This document shows positions 25,662-35,046 of a DNA stretch of 64,000 nucleotides, one piece after another; positions within the stretch are counted from its first letter, which is position 1; every line of letters begins with the position of its first letter. The stretch lies in NCBI GenBank assembly GCA_905235735.1, contig CAJOMU010000006.1, forward strand, positions 60,443 to 124,442, read 5' to 3'. A model generated the notes under the pieces. It had not been told where the DNA came from, ran no database searches, and was given only the letters and a program-made list of their open reading frames with translations. Position numbers and translations under genes: made by a program. The stretch comes from an uncultured Synergistales bacterium. GTDB taxonomy: Bacteria > Synergistota > Synergistia > Synergistales > Aminobacteriaceae.

Positions 25662-26460
25662 AATCATTCACGTAATTATTCTCGCAGTATTCATATCTAT
25701 GTTTGCTATTCATGTTCCTTCATTCGCAGGAGCAGTGTTAAATCCTCCGAGAGCACCTGAATTATCACCGAACATTTTGCTTCCTTCAATCACGTTAGGT
25801 GTAGGTCAGGCAGATTCACCAAGAGATGTATCAATCACTCTTCAGGTTCTCGCATTAATGACCGTTCTCAGTCTCGTACCTGCAATCTTACTCATGGTTA
25901 CGAGCTTCACGAGAATCATAATTGTCTTGGGATTCGTTCAAAGGGCAATAGGTCTTCAACAGTCTCCGCCTCAGCAGGTAGTTGCAGGTCTCGCATTGTT
26001 CCTGACGATGTTCACGATGTATCCGACATGGAACACAGTCTATGAGAATGGAATTGAGCCGTATATGTCTGGAAGAATTACATCACAGCAGGCATTTGAA
26101 AATTCGATTGCGCCTGTTCGTGAGTTCATGTTCAGATATACGCGTCAGGAAGAGTTATCGCTCATAATCTCAATGTCGAAATCAGAGAGACCAGCAAATC
26201 AATCTGAAGTTCCAACGAGAATATTAATTCCTGCATTCATGTTAAGCGAACTCAAAACGGCGTTTCAAATGGGAGTTGTGATTTACATTCCGTTCTTGGT
26301 TGTCGATATGGTTGTGTCGAGCGTACTGCTTGCTATGGGCATGATGATGCTTCCGCCTATGATGATCTCTCTTCCGTTCAAGATATTGCTGTTTGTTATG
26401 GCAGACGGATGGAACTTAGTTGTGATGAGTGTGCTGAAAAGTTTTACGAACGTTCCATGA
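25594..26460 (+). CDS. fliP: Flagellar export gate protein FliP
   Basis: The 288-residue export gate subunit. The protein has an N-terminal Asn/Lys/His-rich stretch, a signal-type segment ending in PSFAGA, and the family core with ALMTVLSLVPAILLMVTSFTRIIIVLGFVQRA. GGAG with five bases of spacing supports ATG 25594, so fliO and fliP overlap by 68 bases in different frames. The unusual NQNQNHNHKHK run lies in the overlap and is likely a by-product of the shared sequence. Confidence 0.93.
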   Translation: MNGLNPKNCKNYNQNQNHNHKHKIIHVIILAVFISMFAIHVPSFAGAVLNPPRAPELSPNILLPSITLGVGQADSPRDVSITLQVLALMTVLSLVPAILLMVTSFTRIIIVLGFVQRAIGLQQSPPQQVVAGLALFLTMFTMYPTWNTVYENGIEPYMSGRITSQQAFENSIAPVREFMFRYTRQEELSLIISMSKSERPANQSEVPTRILIPAFMLSELKTAFQMGVVIYIPFLVVDMVVSSVLLAMGMMMLPPMMISLPFKILLFVMADGWNLVVMSVLKSFTNVP

Positions 26461-26487
26461 AGAAAGAGAAGAAAGAGAGTGTGAAAA

Positions 26488-26763
26488 ATGCCAGTAACAA
26501 ATTTAAGTCTTCTTGATGTTCTGACTGGTTCAATATGGACAATGATAGCCGTTACTCTTCCCATTCTGCTTGTAGCAATGGTAGTAGGATTGCTCATAGG
26601 TATACTTCAGACAGCGACATCAATTCAGGAACAGACTTTAATCTTCATTCCGAAAATTTTAGCAGTCTTTGCATGTATTGTTCTGTTATCCCCATGGATA
26701 GGTCAGAGGATGCTTGTAATGACGCGAGAGATTCTCGGACAGCTTGAGAGATTCATTCAGTGA
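26488..26763 (+). CDS. fliQ: Flagellar export gate protein FliQ
   Basis: A 91-residue protein with two membrane helices (about 17-40 and 52-72), with LLIGILQTATSIQEQTLIF between them, which is the FliQ hallmark. It forms part of the FliPQR core that exports flagellar subunits. AAAGAGAG precedes ATG 26488. Confidence 0.92.
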   Translation: MPVTNLSLLDVLTGSIWTMIAVTLPILLVAMVVGLLIGILQTATSIQEQTLIFIPKILAVFACIVLLSPWIGQRMLVMTREILGQLERFIQ

Positions 26764-26769
26764 AATTAA

Positions 26770-26964
26770 ATGCGCGGGCTTGAACTTCCTTCTCAGCTTC
26801 TTGCTGTATATCTCCTCGTACATCTCCGTTATGTGGGAATGATGTTCAGCTCGCCAGTTTTCACAACTCCTTTAACGCCCGTTCCCTTCAGATACATTTT
26901 CTCAGTTGCACTCACTAATCGGAATCATAGAGACAGAATCGATTCCAATGATATATTTCGATGA
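26770..26964 (+). pseudogene. fliR: FliR N-terminal fragment (frameshifted)
   Basis: The first 49 or so residues are a proper FliR start: LPSQLLAVYLLVHLRYVGMMFSSPVF, then PLTPVPFRYIFSVALT. After the ACT codon at 26914 the frame turns to unrelated residues and stops at 26964. The rest of FliR continues in the next frame from about 26918. One base too many, or two missing, near 26914-26920 explains this. There is no long homopolymer at the site, so slippage during sequencing is not the obvious cause. Confidence 0.75.
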
Positions 26965-27550
26965 AGTGCTTTTCATTGGCATATTATGTCTTCGTGAACT
27001 CGTTATCGGTGTCGCATTGGGATTCATTTCTGCATTGCCTCTATTTGCATTGCGTGTTGCAGGTGAACAGATTGGTACGACAATAGGCTTCTCAATGGCT
27101 CAGGTAATGGATCCTTCGACACAGCAGGAGACTTCGATATTAGGACAGCTTCACTTTCTAACGGCTATGTGGTTCTATTTCCGCTGGAATGGTCATCTCT
27201 TAATGGTTCAGGGATTAATTGAAACATTAAAACTCATTCCTGTTGGACAGCTTTCATTATTTCCGTCTGGTGATTTGCAGTTAGGTCAATGGCTTCAAAC
27301 GTTATTCATTCTTGCTGTGCGTATGGTCATTCCGTTCTATTGTGCGTTAGTACTATCTGATATTGGTTTGGGATTTCTCGCGCGTACAGTTCCTCAAATG
27401 AATATTTTCGTCGTCGGATTGCCGGTGAAAGTCATGCTAGGCTTTATGGTTCTTGCCGCTGTTCTGCCTCTCATAATGAACACGGTATACACTCAGTTTG
27501 AACACTGGCTTGAATTCGCATTGAGTGTATTACGATTATGGCGGCCATGA
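26906..27550 (+). pseudogene. fliR: FliR C-terminal fragment (frameshifted)
   Basis: From LIGIIETESIP on, this frame encodes the rest of FliR: GILCLRELVIGVALGFISALPLFALRVAGEQIG, QVMDPSTQQETSILGQL, and four further membrane segments. Added to the N-terminal fragment it gives about 260 residues, the normal FliR length. The frame's own first start is TTG 26906, which lacks a ribosome site. The end overlaps flhB by 13 bases, which is usual. Either the gene is inactive, or a sequence error or recoding restores it; the intact rest of the operon favours a functional flagellum. Confidence 0.8.
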
Positions 27551-28626
27551 AAATATTTAACCTTCAGTTTTTTGCCGAAGAACGCACAGAGGAAGCTACT
27601 CCCCATAAACGCGAGAAGGTTCGTGAAGAAGGACGCGTATGTGTGAGCAAAGACCTCAATGCTGCTGTCGGAATCATTACTGCACTTCTTGTGATTGCGC
27701 TGCTTGGCTCTACAATCTGGAAGATACTGACGGGATTGATTCAGTTCATGATGATCTACATCGGAGACGTGAATGTTCAGCGTGAAGGCTGGCTTACCCT
27801 TCCTGCATGGGAGGCACTGAAACGATACTTTTCCGCATGGCTTCCATTAGGTGCACTCGTAGTTCTATTCTCGACATGCACAGTGATTGCTCAGGTTGGA
27901 TTCGCTATGACCAGTGAACCGTTTGTGCCTAAGTTCGACAGATTGAATCCGTTTACCGGCATGAAGAAGATTATCTCTCTGCGTTCAATCGTTGAATTGC
28001 TCAAGGGACTTCTGAAGTCAGGAATATTTTCAATCATGATTTACATTGCAATCAAAAACTACCTGCCTATATCATCAAAGACTATGCAGATGCCTCTTGT
28101 CGCAGGAAGTATCACATTCTGGAATATGCTTTGGAATCTCGCAATGCGTCTAGCGTTCATGCTTTTGGTCATGGCCTGTGCGGATTACTGGTATCAAAAG
28201 TGGGAGTTCGAGAAGTCAATACGAATGAGCAAGAAGGAAATCAAAGACGAATATAAACAAATGGAAGGAGACCCGCAGGTTAAGCAGAAGATTCGGCAGA
28301 AGCAGAGGGAAATGGCGAAAAATAGAATGATGGCTGAAGTTCCGAAAGCAGATGTAGTTATCACGAACCCGACGCATATAGCCGTTGCATTGCAATATGA
28401 CAGGGGAGTTATGGGAGCACCTGTTGTACTTGCTAAGGGAGGAGATTATCTCGCTAAACGTATTCGTGAGATTGCAGAACTGAATCTGATTCCAGTTATC
28501 GAGAATAAACCTTTAGCGTGGGCATTATATCTTAACGTTGAAATAGGCGATGAGATTCCTGAAGATTTATACAGAGGAGTTGCTGAGATTCTCGCGATGG
28601 TCTATAAGCTGAAAGGAAAGACATAA
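27538..28626 (+). CDS. flhB: Flagellar export switch protein FlhB
   Basis: A 362-residue membrane protein that switches export from hook to filament substrates. Residues 10-30 (FFAEERTEEATPHKREKVREEG) are the conserved start, four membrane helices follow, and the NPTH self-cleavage site is at 277-280. The start may be ATG 27538 or ATG 27547; both overlap the end of fliR, and ribosome sites are weak. Last gene of the flagellar run in the window; flhA and flhF are not present. Confidence 0.93.
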   Translation: MAAMKIFNLQFFAEERTEEATPHKREKVREEGRVCVSKDLNAAVGIITALLVIALLGSTIWKILTGLIQFMMIYIGDVNVQREGWLTLPAWEALKRYFSAWLPLGALVVLFSTCTVIAQVGFAMTSEPFVPKFDRLNPFTGMKKIISLRSIVELLKGLLKSGIFSIMIYIAIKNYLPISSKTMQMPLVAGSITFWNMLWNLAMRLAFMLLVMACADYWYQKWEFEKSIRMSKKEIKDEYKQMEGDPQVKQKIRQKQREMAKNRMMAEVPKADVVITNPTHIAVALQYDRGVMGAPVVLAKGGDYLAKRIREIAELNLIPVIENKPLAWALYLNVEIGDEIPEDLYRGVAEILAMVYKLKGKT

Positions 28627-28634
28627 AAAAAAAT

Positions 28635-28658
28635 CCCTCTGCAATCTTTCACAGAGGG
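28635..28658 (-). terminator. Terminator between flhB and glyS
   Basis: CCCTCTG (28635-28641) pairs with CAGAGGG (28652-28658). Read on the minus strand it is followed by a long T run (A run at 28625-28633), so it mainly ends the glyQS operon; it may also slow + strand transcripts from flhB. Confidence 0.8.
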
Positions 28659-28670
28659 GATAAGTTCGTT

Positions 28671-30758
28671 CTATTTCTTCACAGATAAGACGCTTAGGTC
28701 TCCTGCTTCCTTCATCAATGCATTACACTTCGACAATAACGCTAATCGATTCTTTCTGACGGATTCATCTTTATCCATGACCATAACACTCTCAAAGAAC
28801 TTCGCAATTACTGGTGAAAGTTCCGCAAGAAGTCTCGTTAATGTTGACCAGTCATAGACACTCACAGCATGAGCAACAGGTTCTTCAAGTCTCGAAATCT
28901 CATCAAGCAATTCACGTTCAGCAGATTCAGTCATGAGGTTCACATCAACATGAACATCTGCAATCTCGTTTGCGTTCTTGAGGAGTATGTTCTTCACACG
29001 CACGGCAGAATTCGCAAGTGCACTGAACCATTCTTCAGTTTTCACCTGTTCGAGTGTATCAATCAGACGCATAACCTGATACGGAACATCACCAGATACG
29101 TCCATAGCTAACGCTATAATCTCGAAGCTGTATCCTTTTTCCCTCAGTTGTTCCTGTAACTTTTGCCTCATGAACTCGTTTATCGTCTTCAGCATCTCAT
29201 CATCAACACCGTTAATCTCACATGACTTCTTTATCGCATCGTAAATGTTGAAGCTGTATCGTCTTGCGAAAAGAATTGCATTGATACATCTTGCCGCGCG
29301 TCTCAATGCATACGGGTCTTGTGAGCTTGTCGGTGCAAGTCCAACTTTATGGCATGCAGTGATGATATGTAACCTCTCTGCAATTCCCAATATTGCACCT
29401 ACATCATCGGTCGGAATTTTCCCTGTTGCTGAAGGAGGCAGATACTGTTCATGAATCGCTAATGATACTCTTGGGTCTTCACCTGAACATTTAGCATATT
29501 CACGCCCAATTATGCCTTGCAGTTCCGGGAATTCAAATACCATTGACGTAACGAGATCTGCCTTCGAGAGATATGCTGCACGATCAATGAGTGATGCAAT
29601 ATCATCAAAGCCGTACTTACTGCACAGCCACAATGCAAGTTCACGCGTGAGCATTACCTTATCATACATGCTTCCGAGTTTCTCCTGATACGTTACGGTC
29701 TTCAGTCTGTCCACGTATGACGCAAGCGGAATCCTTCTGTCTTCTTCCCAGAAGAACGCCGCATCCTCTAAACGTGCACGAAGAACTCTCTCGTTTCCTT
29801 CACGGATAACATTCATATCGGGTACTCTGTTGTTGCTTACACCGACAAAATAATTCGCTAGCTTTCCGCCCTTATCCTTGCTTCTTACTGCGAGATACTT
29901 CTGATTCTTCTTCATTGATGTGGTCAGAACTTCTTCGGGGATTTCGAGATAACGCTTATCGAATGAACCTACAAACGGTACAGGATACTCAACGAGATAA
30001 AGATTTTCTTCAAGAATCTTTTCGTCCATCTCTACCTCAAGATTGCCTTCAAAATCTTTCTGTATGTTTGCAATCGATGATTTCATCTTCTGAAGTCGTT
30101 TCTCCTGATCGAGAATTACGTTGTTGGTATACAGAACATCAAGAAATTCTGAGGCGTTATGAACCTCGATAACCTTTTTACCCATAAAACGATGTCCGCT
30201 CGTGAGCCTTCCTGATGATATGTTGCCGTACTTGAACGGAATCAGTTTGTCATCTGCGAGCGCAAGTATCCACCTTATTGGACGTGCAAATCTCACGCCG
30301 GAATTATCCCAGTACATGCTCTTCGGGAAAGTCAGACCTGCAATTAGATTCGTCATTATTTCAGGAAGAACATCAAGTGTACTTTTGCTTTCCTGTCTCA
30401 CTTCAGCGACTATATACTTCACACCATTGTATGCATGTTCTTTCAGGTCATCTATTTTTATTCCCCTGCTCTTCGCGAATCCTTCTGCTGCTCTCGTTGG
30501 GATTCCATTCCTGTCATACGCGGCTGATACTGGAGGCCCTTTCACGATTTCAACCTGTTCACTTTGATTTTCGCTTACGCCTGTTACGAGCAACACGAGC
30601 CTTCTGGGAGTTGCATATGTCTTAGCGTCTCTGAATTCAATTCTGTTAGCATTCAGTGAATTCACTGCATTACGTTTCAATGTCTCCAGTGCATCAGGAA
30701 TGAACCTCGAAGGAATTTCCTCTGTGCCTATCTCAAGTAATACGTTCTTAATTGCCAT
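28671..30758 (-). CDS. glyS: Glycyl-tRNA synthetase beta subunit
   Basis: The 695-residue beta subunit of the bacterial alpha2beta2 glycyl-tRNA synthetase, which carries tRNA recognition. It begins LLEIGTEEIPSRFIPDAL, the family signature, contains FPKSMYWD and RFARPIRWILAL, an HD-like region near 400 and a C-terminal anticodon-binding part. GAGGAGG precedes ATG 30758, seven bases after glyQ. Confidence 0.95.
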   Translation of the reverse strand: MAIKNVLLEIGTEEIPSRFIPDALETLKRNAVNSLNANRIEFRDAKTYATPRRLVLLVTGVSENQSEQVEIVKGPPVSAAYDRNGIPTRAAEGFAKSRGIKIDDLKEHAYNGVKYIVAEVRQESKSTLDVLPEIMTNLIAGLTFPKSMYWDNSGVRFARPIRWILALADDKLIPFKYGNISSGRLTSGHRFMGKKVIEVHNASEFLDVLYTNNVILDQEKRLQKMKSSIANIQKDFEGNLEVEMDEKILEENLYLVEYPVPFVGSFDKRYLEIPEEVLTTSMKKNQKYLAVRSKDKGGKLANYFVGVSNNRVPDMNVIREGNERVLRARLEDAAFFWEEDRRIPLASYVDRLKTVTYQEKLGSMYDKVMLTRELALWLCSKYGFDDIASLIDRAAYLSKADLVTSMVFEFPELQGIIGREYAKCSGEDPRVSLAIHEQYLPPSATGKIPTDDVGAILGIAERLHIITACHKVGLAPTSSQDPYALRRAARCINAILFARRYSFNIYDAIKKSCEINGVDDEMLKTINEFMRQKLQEQLREKGYSFEIIALAMDVSGDVPYQVMRLIDTLEQVKTEEWFSALANSAVRVKNILLKNANEIADVHVDVNLMTESAERELLDEISRLEEPVAHAVSVYDWSTLTRLLAELSPVIAKFFESVMVMDKDESVRKNRLALLSKCNALMKEAGDLSVLSVKK

Positions 30759-30765
30759 GTCTCAA

Positions 30766-31671
30766 TTAATCCTCCTCGAAGAATGTTCCTGTTGAGTTCG
30801 TGAATTTATTCATCAACGGGAATCCCATTTCCTCACGCTGTTTCCTGTATGCCTCCGCACATCTGCAAGCTAATGCTCTCACTCTTCCGATATAGCTTGT
30901 GCGTTCCGTAACACTGATTGCGTTCCTTGCGTCCAACAGGTTGAATGTATGTGAACTCTTCAGAACATAATCGTATGCAGGCAGAACGAATCCTTTATCG
31001 AGAATTCTTCCGGCTTCAGCTTCGTACATGCTGAACAGTTTGAAGAGCATATCCGTATCTGCAATCTCAAAATTATAATGCGAGTGTTCGATTTCACCCT
31101 GAAGATGAACATCACCGTATTTCACGTTTCCAGACCAGTCTAAATCATAGACGTTATTTATCTTCTGAACATACATTGCGATTCTTTCAATTCCGTATGT
31201 CAGTTCCGCAGGTACATTCTCCATGTCGAGACCTCCAAGCTGCTGGAAGTATGTGAACTGCGTAATCTCCATTCCGTCAAGCCATACTTCCCAGCCTAAT
31301 CCCCATGCACCTGTCGAAGGATTCTCCCAGTCATCTTCAACGAAACGTATATCATGTTCTGACGGATCAATTCCCAATGATGAGAGACTCTGAATGTACA
31401 AGTCCTGAATGTTAGCTGGTGCAGGCTTTATGATTACCTGATACTGATAATAATGCTGAAGTCTATTCGGGTTCTTGCCGTAACGTCCGTCTGACGGTCT
31501 CCTTGATGGTTCAACGTATGCAACTCTCCAAGGCTCAGGGCCAAGTACGCGCAGAGCAGTTGCGGGATTCATTGTTCCTGCTCCGACTTCAATATCATAT
31601 GGCTGTTGAACTACGCAGTCATGTCTTGCCCAGAAATTTTCGAGCCTGAAGTATATTTCCTGAAAGTTCAA
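30766..31671 (-). CDS. glyQ: Glycyl-tRNA synthetase alpha subunit
   Basis: The 301-residue catalytic subunit that activates glycine. [27 protein letters not shown] and [21 protein letters not shown] form the class II active site; the length is normal. The start is TTG 31671 with AAAGGAG upstream. It is followed by glyS and preceded by the M23 peptidase gene on the same strand with a 42-base gap, so read-through from that gene is possible. Confidence 0.96.
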   Translation of the reverse strand: MNFQEIYFRLENFWARHDCVVQQPYDIEVGAGTMNPATALRVLGPEPWRVAYVEPSRRPSDGRYGKNPNRLQHYYQYQVIIKPAPANIQDLYIQSLSSLGIDPSEHDIRFVEDDWENPSTGAWGLGWEVWLDGMEITQFTYFQQLGGLDMENVPAELTYGIERIAMYVQKINNVYDLDWSGNVKYGDVHLQGEIEHSHYNFEIADTDMLFKLFSMYEAEAGRILDKGFVLPAYDYVLKSSHTFNLLDARNAISVTERTSYIGRVRALACRCAEAYRKQREEMGFPLMNKFTNSTGTFFEED

Positions 31672-31713
31672 GTTGATTCGTGTCTCCTTTCGTTATTCAG
31701 TGTGTACTGTTTA

Positions 31714-32952
31714 CTATCTTTGCGATGCTAATCTCTGACTGCCGCCTAAGTATGGCATTGGGTCTACCTTTGTGTTATTCACACGAACTTCAAAGTGAAG
31801 ATGATTTGCAGTTGATCTTCCTGTGCATCCTACGTAACCGATTATCTGACCCTGCATTATTCTCTGTCCTTCTCTTACGTTAGTACTTAAACAGTGAGCG
31901 TAGAATGTCTGAACTCCGCTTCCATGATCTACTAGTATGAAGTTTCCGTAACCCCTGAAGCCCATCGTCGAATTATTTCCCGTCCTCACAACTACTCCTG
32001 CATTTGCCGCTCTTATCGGTGTTCCCTGAGGCATGGGAATATCAATGCCCTGATGCATGTGTCTGCCTCTCCATTTTCCGAATGGTGATGATACTTTGCC
32101 GTCAACTGGCCACATCATTTTGCCGTTAAGCCTGACCATATTCGGCGGAACATAATTATTCGTCTTTGGAAGGTTATTCACGTCATAATATCTCGGATAG
32201 TTCGGTGATGTTCCGAATGTGCGATTTAAATCCGCAACTGAAGGTTTCTTCGGTGCTGCACTCTGAGGCAGTCTGACCACTTCAACCTTATCTCCTGAAA
32301 TCATAAGTCTCATAGGGCCATGCGTTGCGTCTCCATTCGGTGAAAGAATGATTATCGGATCCATTAATCCTGGAATTTCCGGCTGTGTCTTCTTGGGCTT
32401 GGCCGTCAGAATCTTATCGGGCTTGGCCGTCTCTCTTATCACGTTTGAAGGTGAGGGTGCAGGCTTATTAGGTGTGATTTCAACCTTAGGTGCAGGCTGT
32501 TGTTTTGGCTTCTCATACTCACTGAGAAGATTCTTTAGGTCTATTTCAGGTTCTTTAGGTTTCACTTCAGGTTCAGGTTTCGGTGCAGGAGTTTCAATTT
32601 CAGGTTTGGAATTTTCGTTAGCTGTCAGTCTGTTTGCCGCTGCTGCACTGTTCACGGGTACTAATGCTGTTGGCTGCCATGCTCCTACATTCTGCCATAT
32701 TGAGAGCATATCAACATGATTAGCCGGTAAATATATAACCTGTCCTGCTTTGAGAGCTTCAGCACTCGTTTTATTGGCCCATAATACATCTTCGGGTTTT
32801 ATGTCATGCATAAGGCAATACTGATTCAAATCTTCAAGAGCCTTCGATACATCATCGCTTATGGTCATTGTCTGCCATTTTGCCGCGAATGCTTCACCTG
32901 CTATCATGAGCGTTAATATTATTACTGTGATTATCTTCCTGTATGTCTTCAA
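31714..32952 (-). CDS. Exported M23 peptidase with LysM-like domain
   Basis: A 412-residue cell-wall enzyme or activator. A signal peptide (about 1-23, ending AFA) is followed by a LysM-like region with LNQYCLMHDIKPEDVLWANK and AGQVIYLPAN, a Pro/Lys-rich linker of about 120 residues, and an M23 domain. The domain keeps HMHQGID and HLHFEV, the metal ligands and catalytic His, so it may be an active endopeptidase cleaving peptidoglycan bridges, as NlpD/EnvC relatives do or help do. Start is TTG 32952, with AAAGGAG ten bases upstream. Confidence 0.85.
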   Translation of the reverse strand: MKTYRKIITVIILTLMIAGEAFAAKWQTMTISDDVSKALEDLNQYCLMHDIKPEDVLWANKTSAEALKAGQVIYLPANHVDMLSIWQNVGAWQPTALVPVNSAAAANRLTANENSKPEIETPAPKPEPEVKPKEPEIDLKNLLSEYEKPKQQPAPKVEITPNKPAPSPSNVIRETAKPDKILTAKPKKTQPEIPGLMDPIIILSPNGDATHGPMRLMISGDKVEVVRLPQSAAPKKPSVADLNRTFGTSPNYPRYYDVNNLPKTNNYVPPNMVRLNGKMMWPVDGKVSSPFGKWRGRHMHQGIDIPMPQGTPIRAANAGVVVRTGNNSTMGFRGYGNFILVDHGSGVQTFYAHCLSTNVREGQRIMQGQIIGYVGCTGRSTANHLHFEVRVNNTKVDPMPYLGGSQRLASQR

Positions 32953-32978
32953 TTATGAATCACTCCTTTATATTTTCG

Positions 32979-34184
32979 CTATACTCTTTCTGTTACTATT
33001 CTGAATCCCGCACGGCCAAGTTCAGACCTTATTGCTTCAATCTGATTTCCGTCTCTAGTCTCAAGTGCAATCTTCAGGAAACATGAATTTATCGCCATGT
33101 TCGTATCACCATGATCATATGAAACTGCAACGACATTAGCACCGCATGATGCAATTATCTCACTGACCTGCTGTAATTGTCCGGGCTTATCTACAAGTTC
33201 AATGGTCATGTTCACGTTTCTTCCTGTCATCATGAGTCCTCTGGTGATTACACGCGATAATATATTCACGTCGATGTTTCCGCCTGAGACTACACATACA
33301 GCCTTCTTTCCCTCAATGGGCAGCTTATGGAACATTGCCGCCGCAACTGGTACAGCACCAGCACCTTCTGCAATGAGTTTCTGTTTCTCAATCAGTGCGA
33401 GAATAGCCGCTGCAATCTCATCTTCAGAGACGCATACAATATCATCAACGTACTTCGATATTATCTCAAATGTATTCTCTCCGGGATTCTTCACTGCAAT
33501 TCCGTCAGCAAATGTTGAGACTGATGAAAGTGATTCCCATTTCTGATCATGAAACGAATTGTACATTGATGGTGCTCCTGCTGCCTGAACTCCGTAAATC
33601 TTCACGTCAGGTTTCAATGACTTCACTGCAAATGCAATTCCTGAAATTAAACCGCCTCCTCCAATTGGAACTATTACTGCTTCAACATCTTCAAGCTGAT
33701 CTAAAATCTCAAGCCCAATCGTAGCCTGTCCTGCTATAACATAATCATCATCATACGGATGAATGAATGTTGCTCCAGTTTCATCGACAAGTTCAACTGC
33801 CCTGTCATGTGCTTCATCATATGCTCCTTTGACGAGTTCGATATTTGCTCCGAGCCTGCGTGTGCTTTCAACTTTCATTACGGGTGCACTGTCTGGCATA
33901 CAGATTGTTGATGTGATTCCCTTTCTTGAAGCTGCCATTGCAACACCCTGTGCGTGATTTCCTGCTGAACATGCTACTATGCCTTTTGATTTCTCTTCGT
34001 CCGATAACTGAGAAATTTTGTAGTATGCTCCTCTTAATTTGAAGCTGCCAGTTACCTGCAAGTTTTCAGTTTTAAGATAGAGATTATGAGATTCACTCAG
34101 CAAAGGTGCAGCTATAAGATCTGTTTTGCGTGCGCATTCTCTTAACACATATGCGGCATGATAAACTTTATCTAATGTAAGCAT
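32979..34184 (-). CDS. ilvA: Threonine ammonia-lyase with ACT domain
   Basis: A pyridoxal-phosphate enzyme turning threonine into 2-oxobutyrate, either for isoleucine or for energy. In the 401-residue chain, SFKLRGAY holds the PLP lysine (Lys49), SAGNHAQGVA and PIGGGGLISG are the phosphate and substrate loops, and residues 325-401 are a single ACT domain, probably for amino-acid control. Single-ACT forms of about 400 residues occur in both biosynthetic and catabolic versions, so the pathway is not settled. CAGGAG precedes ATG 34184. Confidence 0.9.
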   Translation of the reverse strand: MLTLDKVYHAAYVLRECARKTDLIAAPLLSESHNLYLKTENLQVTGSFKLRGAYYKISQLSDEEKSKGIVACSAGNHAQGVAMAASRKGITSTICMPDSAPVMKVESTRRLGANIELVKGAYDEAHDRAVELVDETGATFIHPYDDDYVIAGQATIGLEILDQLEDVEAVIVPIGGGGLISGIAFAVKSLKPDVKIYGVQAAGAPSMYNSFHDQKWESLSSVSTFADGIAVKNPGENTFEIISKYVDDIVCVSEDEIAAAILALIEKQKLIAEGAGAVPVAAAMFHKLPIEGKKAVCVVSGGNIDVNILSRVITRGLMMTGRNVNMTIELVDKPGQLQQVSEIIASCGANVVAVSYDHGDTNMAINSCFLKIALETRDGNQIEAIRSELGRAGFRIVTERV

Positions 34185-34326
34185 TTATTATCTCCTGTCC
34201 TCATTGTTAAATTAATCTCCCTCCGTTTTCGTAATTTTTCATAGTATATAACACGTAGCCTCATTTTTTTATGAAGACTGATAGAATTACACATGCAAAA
34301 TTTCTTAACAGGGGGTAAAGAGAATC

Positions 34327-34950
34327 ATGAAAGTGTTACTCATCAACGGCAGTACACATCAAAACGGCTGTACATTCACTGCCTTATCAGAAGTTGCGGG
34401 CGTATTAAACAAACGAGGGATTGAGACAGAAATTATATGGATAGGAAAGAAAGCGATTCATGATTGCGTAGGCTGCGGAGGATGCATGAAACTCGGAAAG
34501 TGCGTTTTCGATGATGATGCTGTGAACAGTATCGTTGAACGTCTTGATGAAATTGACGGCGTAATAATAGGTTCACCTGTATATTATGCAGGGCCTACGG
34601 GACAGATGACTTCATTCCTGGACAGATTATTTTTCGCTGGCGGATCAAAATGGAACAATAAGCTTGGAGCAGCTGTAGTATCATGCAGACGTGCGGGCAA
34701 TACAGCGACATTCGACAGGCTCAACAAGTACTTCACGATGAACAATGTGCATATAGTTTCATCGCAGTACTGGAATAACGTGCATGGCTTCACACCTGAA
34801 GATGTGCGTAAAGATCTCGAAGGAATGCAGACAATGCGAACACTAGGTGAAAATTTTGCGTGGCTTCTGAAATGCATTGAAGCAGGACGCAAAGCAGGAG
34901 TGAATGAACCAGAAAGAGAAGAACATGTGTTCACGAACTTCATACGGTAA
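34327..34950 (+). CDS. Iron-sulfur flavoprotein-like NAD(P)H:FMN reductase
   Basis: A 207-residue flavodoxin-fold protein. LLINGSTHQNGCTFTAL binds the FMN phosphate, and GSPVYYAGPTGQMTSFLDR is the second FMN loop. DCVGCGGCMKLGKC carries a Cys group typical of the iron-sulfur flavoprotein family. These proteins pass electrons to unknown acceptors. GGGGGT lies upstream of ATG 34327. It is divergent from ilvA and has its own upstream region. Confidence 0.8.
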   Translation: MKVLLINGSTHQNGCTFTALSEVAGVLNKRGIETEIIWIGKKAIHDCVGCGGCMKLGKCVFDDDAVNSIVERLDEIDGVIIGSPVYYAGPTGQMTSFLDRLFFAGGSKWNNKLGAAVVSCRRAGNTATFDRLNKYFTMNNVHIVSSQYWNNVHGFTPEDVRKDLEGMQTMRTLGENFAWLLKCIEAGRKAGVNEPEREEHVFTNFIR

Positions 34951-34976
34951 TTGATGTACGCAAAAAGTGAGGCTGT

Positions 34977-35005
34977 TTGTTAAAATTTTGCGGTTATTAT
35001 AGAAT
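34977..35005 (+). promoter_or_regulatory. Sigma-70-type promoter for the coiled-coil protein gene
   Basis: TTGTTA (34977-34982), 17-base spacer, TAGAAT (35000-35005), about 40 bases before the start codon at 35047. Confidence 0.65.
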
Positions 35006-35046
35006 TATCGCACATGAAAATTCAATCTTTAAGGGAGGATACGTTT

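Noticed and set aside
32348..32719. Gly/Ser-rich + strand ORF opposite the M23 peptidase gene
   Set aside because: Antisense of the Pro/Lys linker; composition follows from the linker codons.
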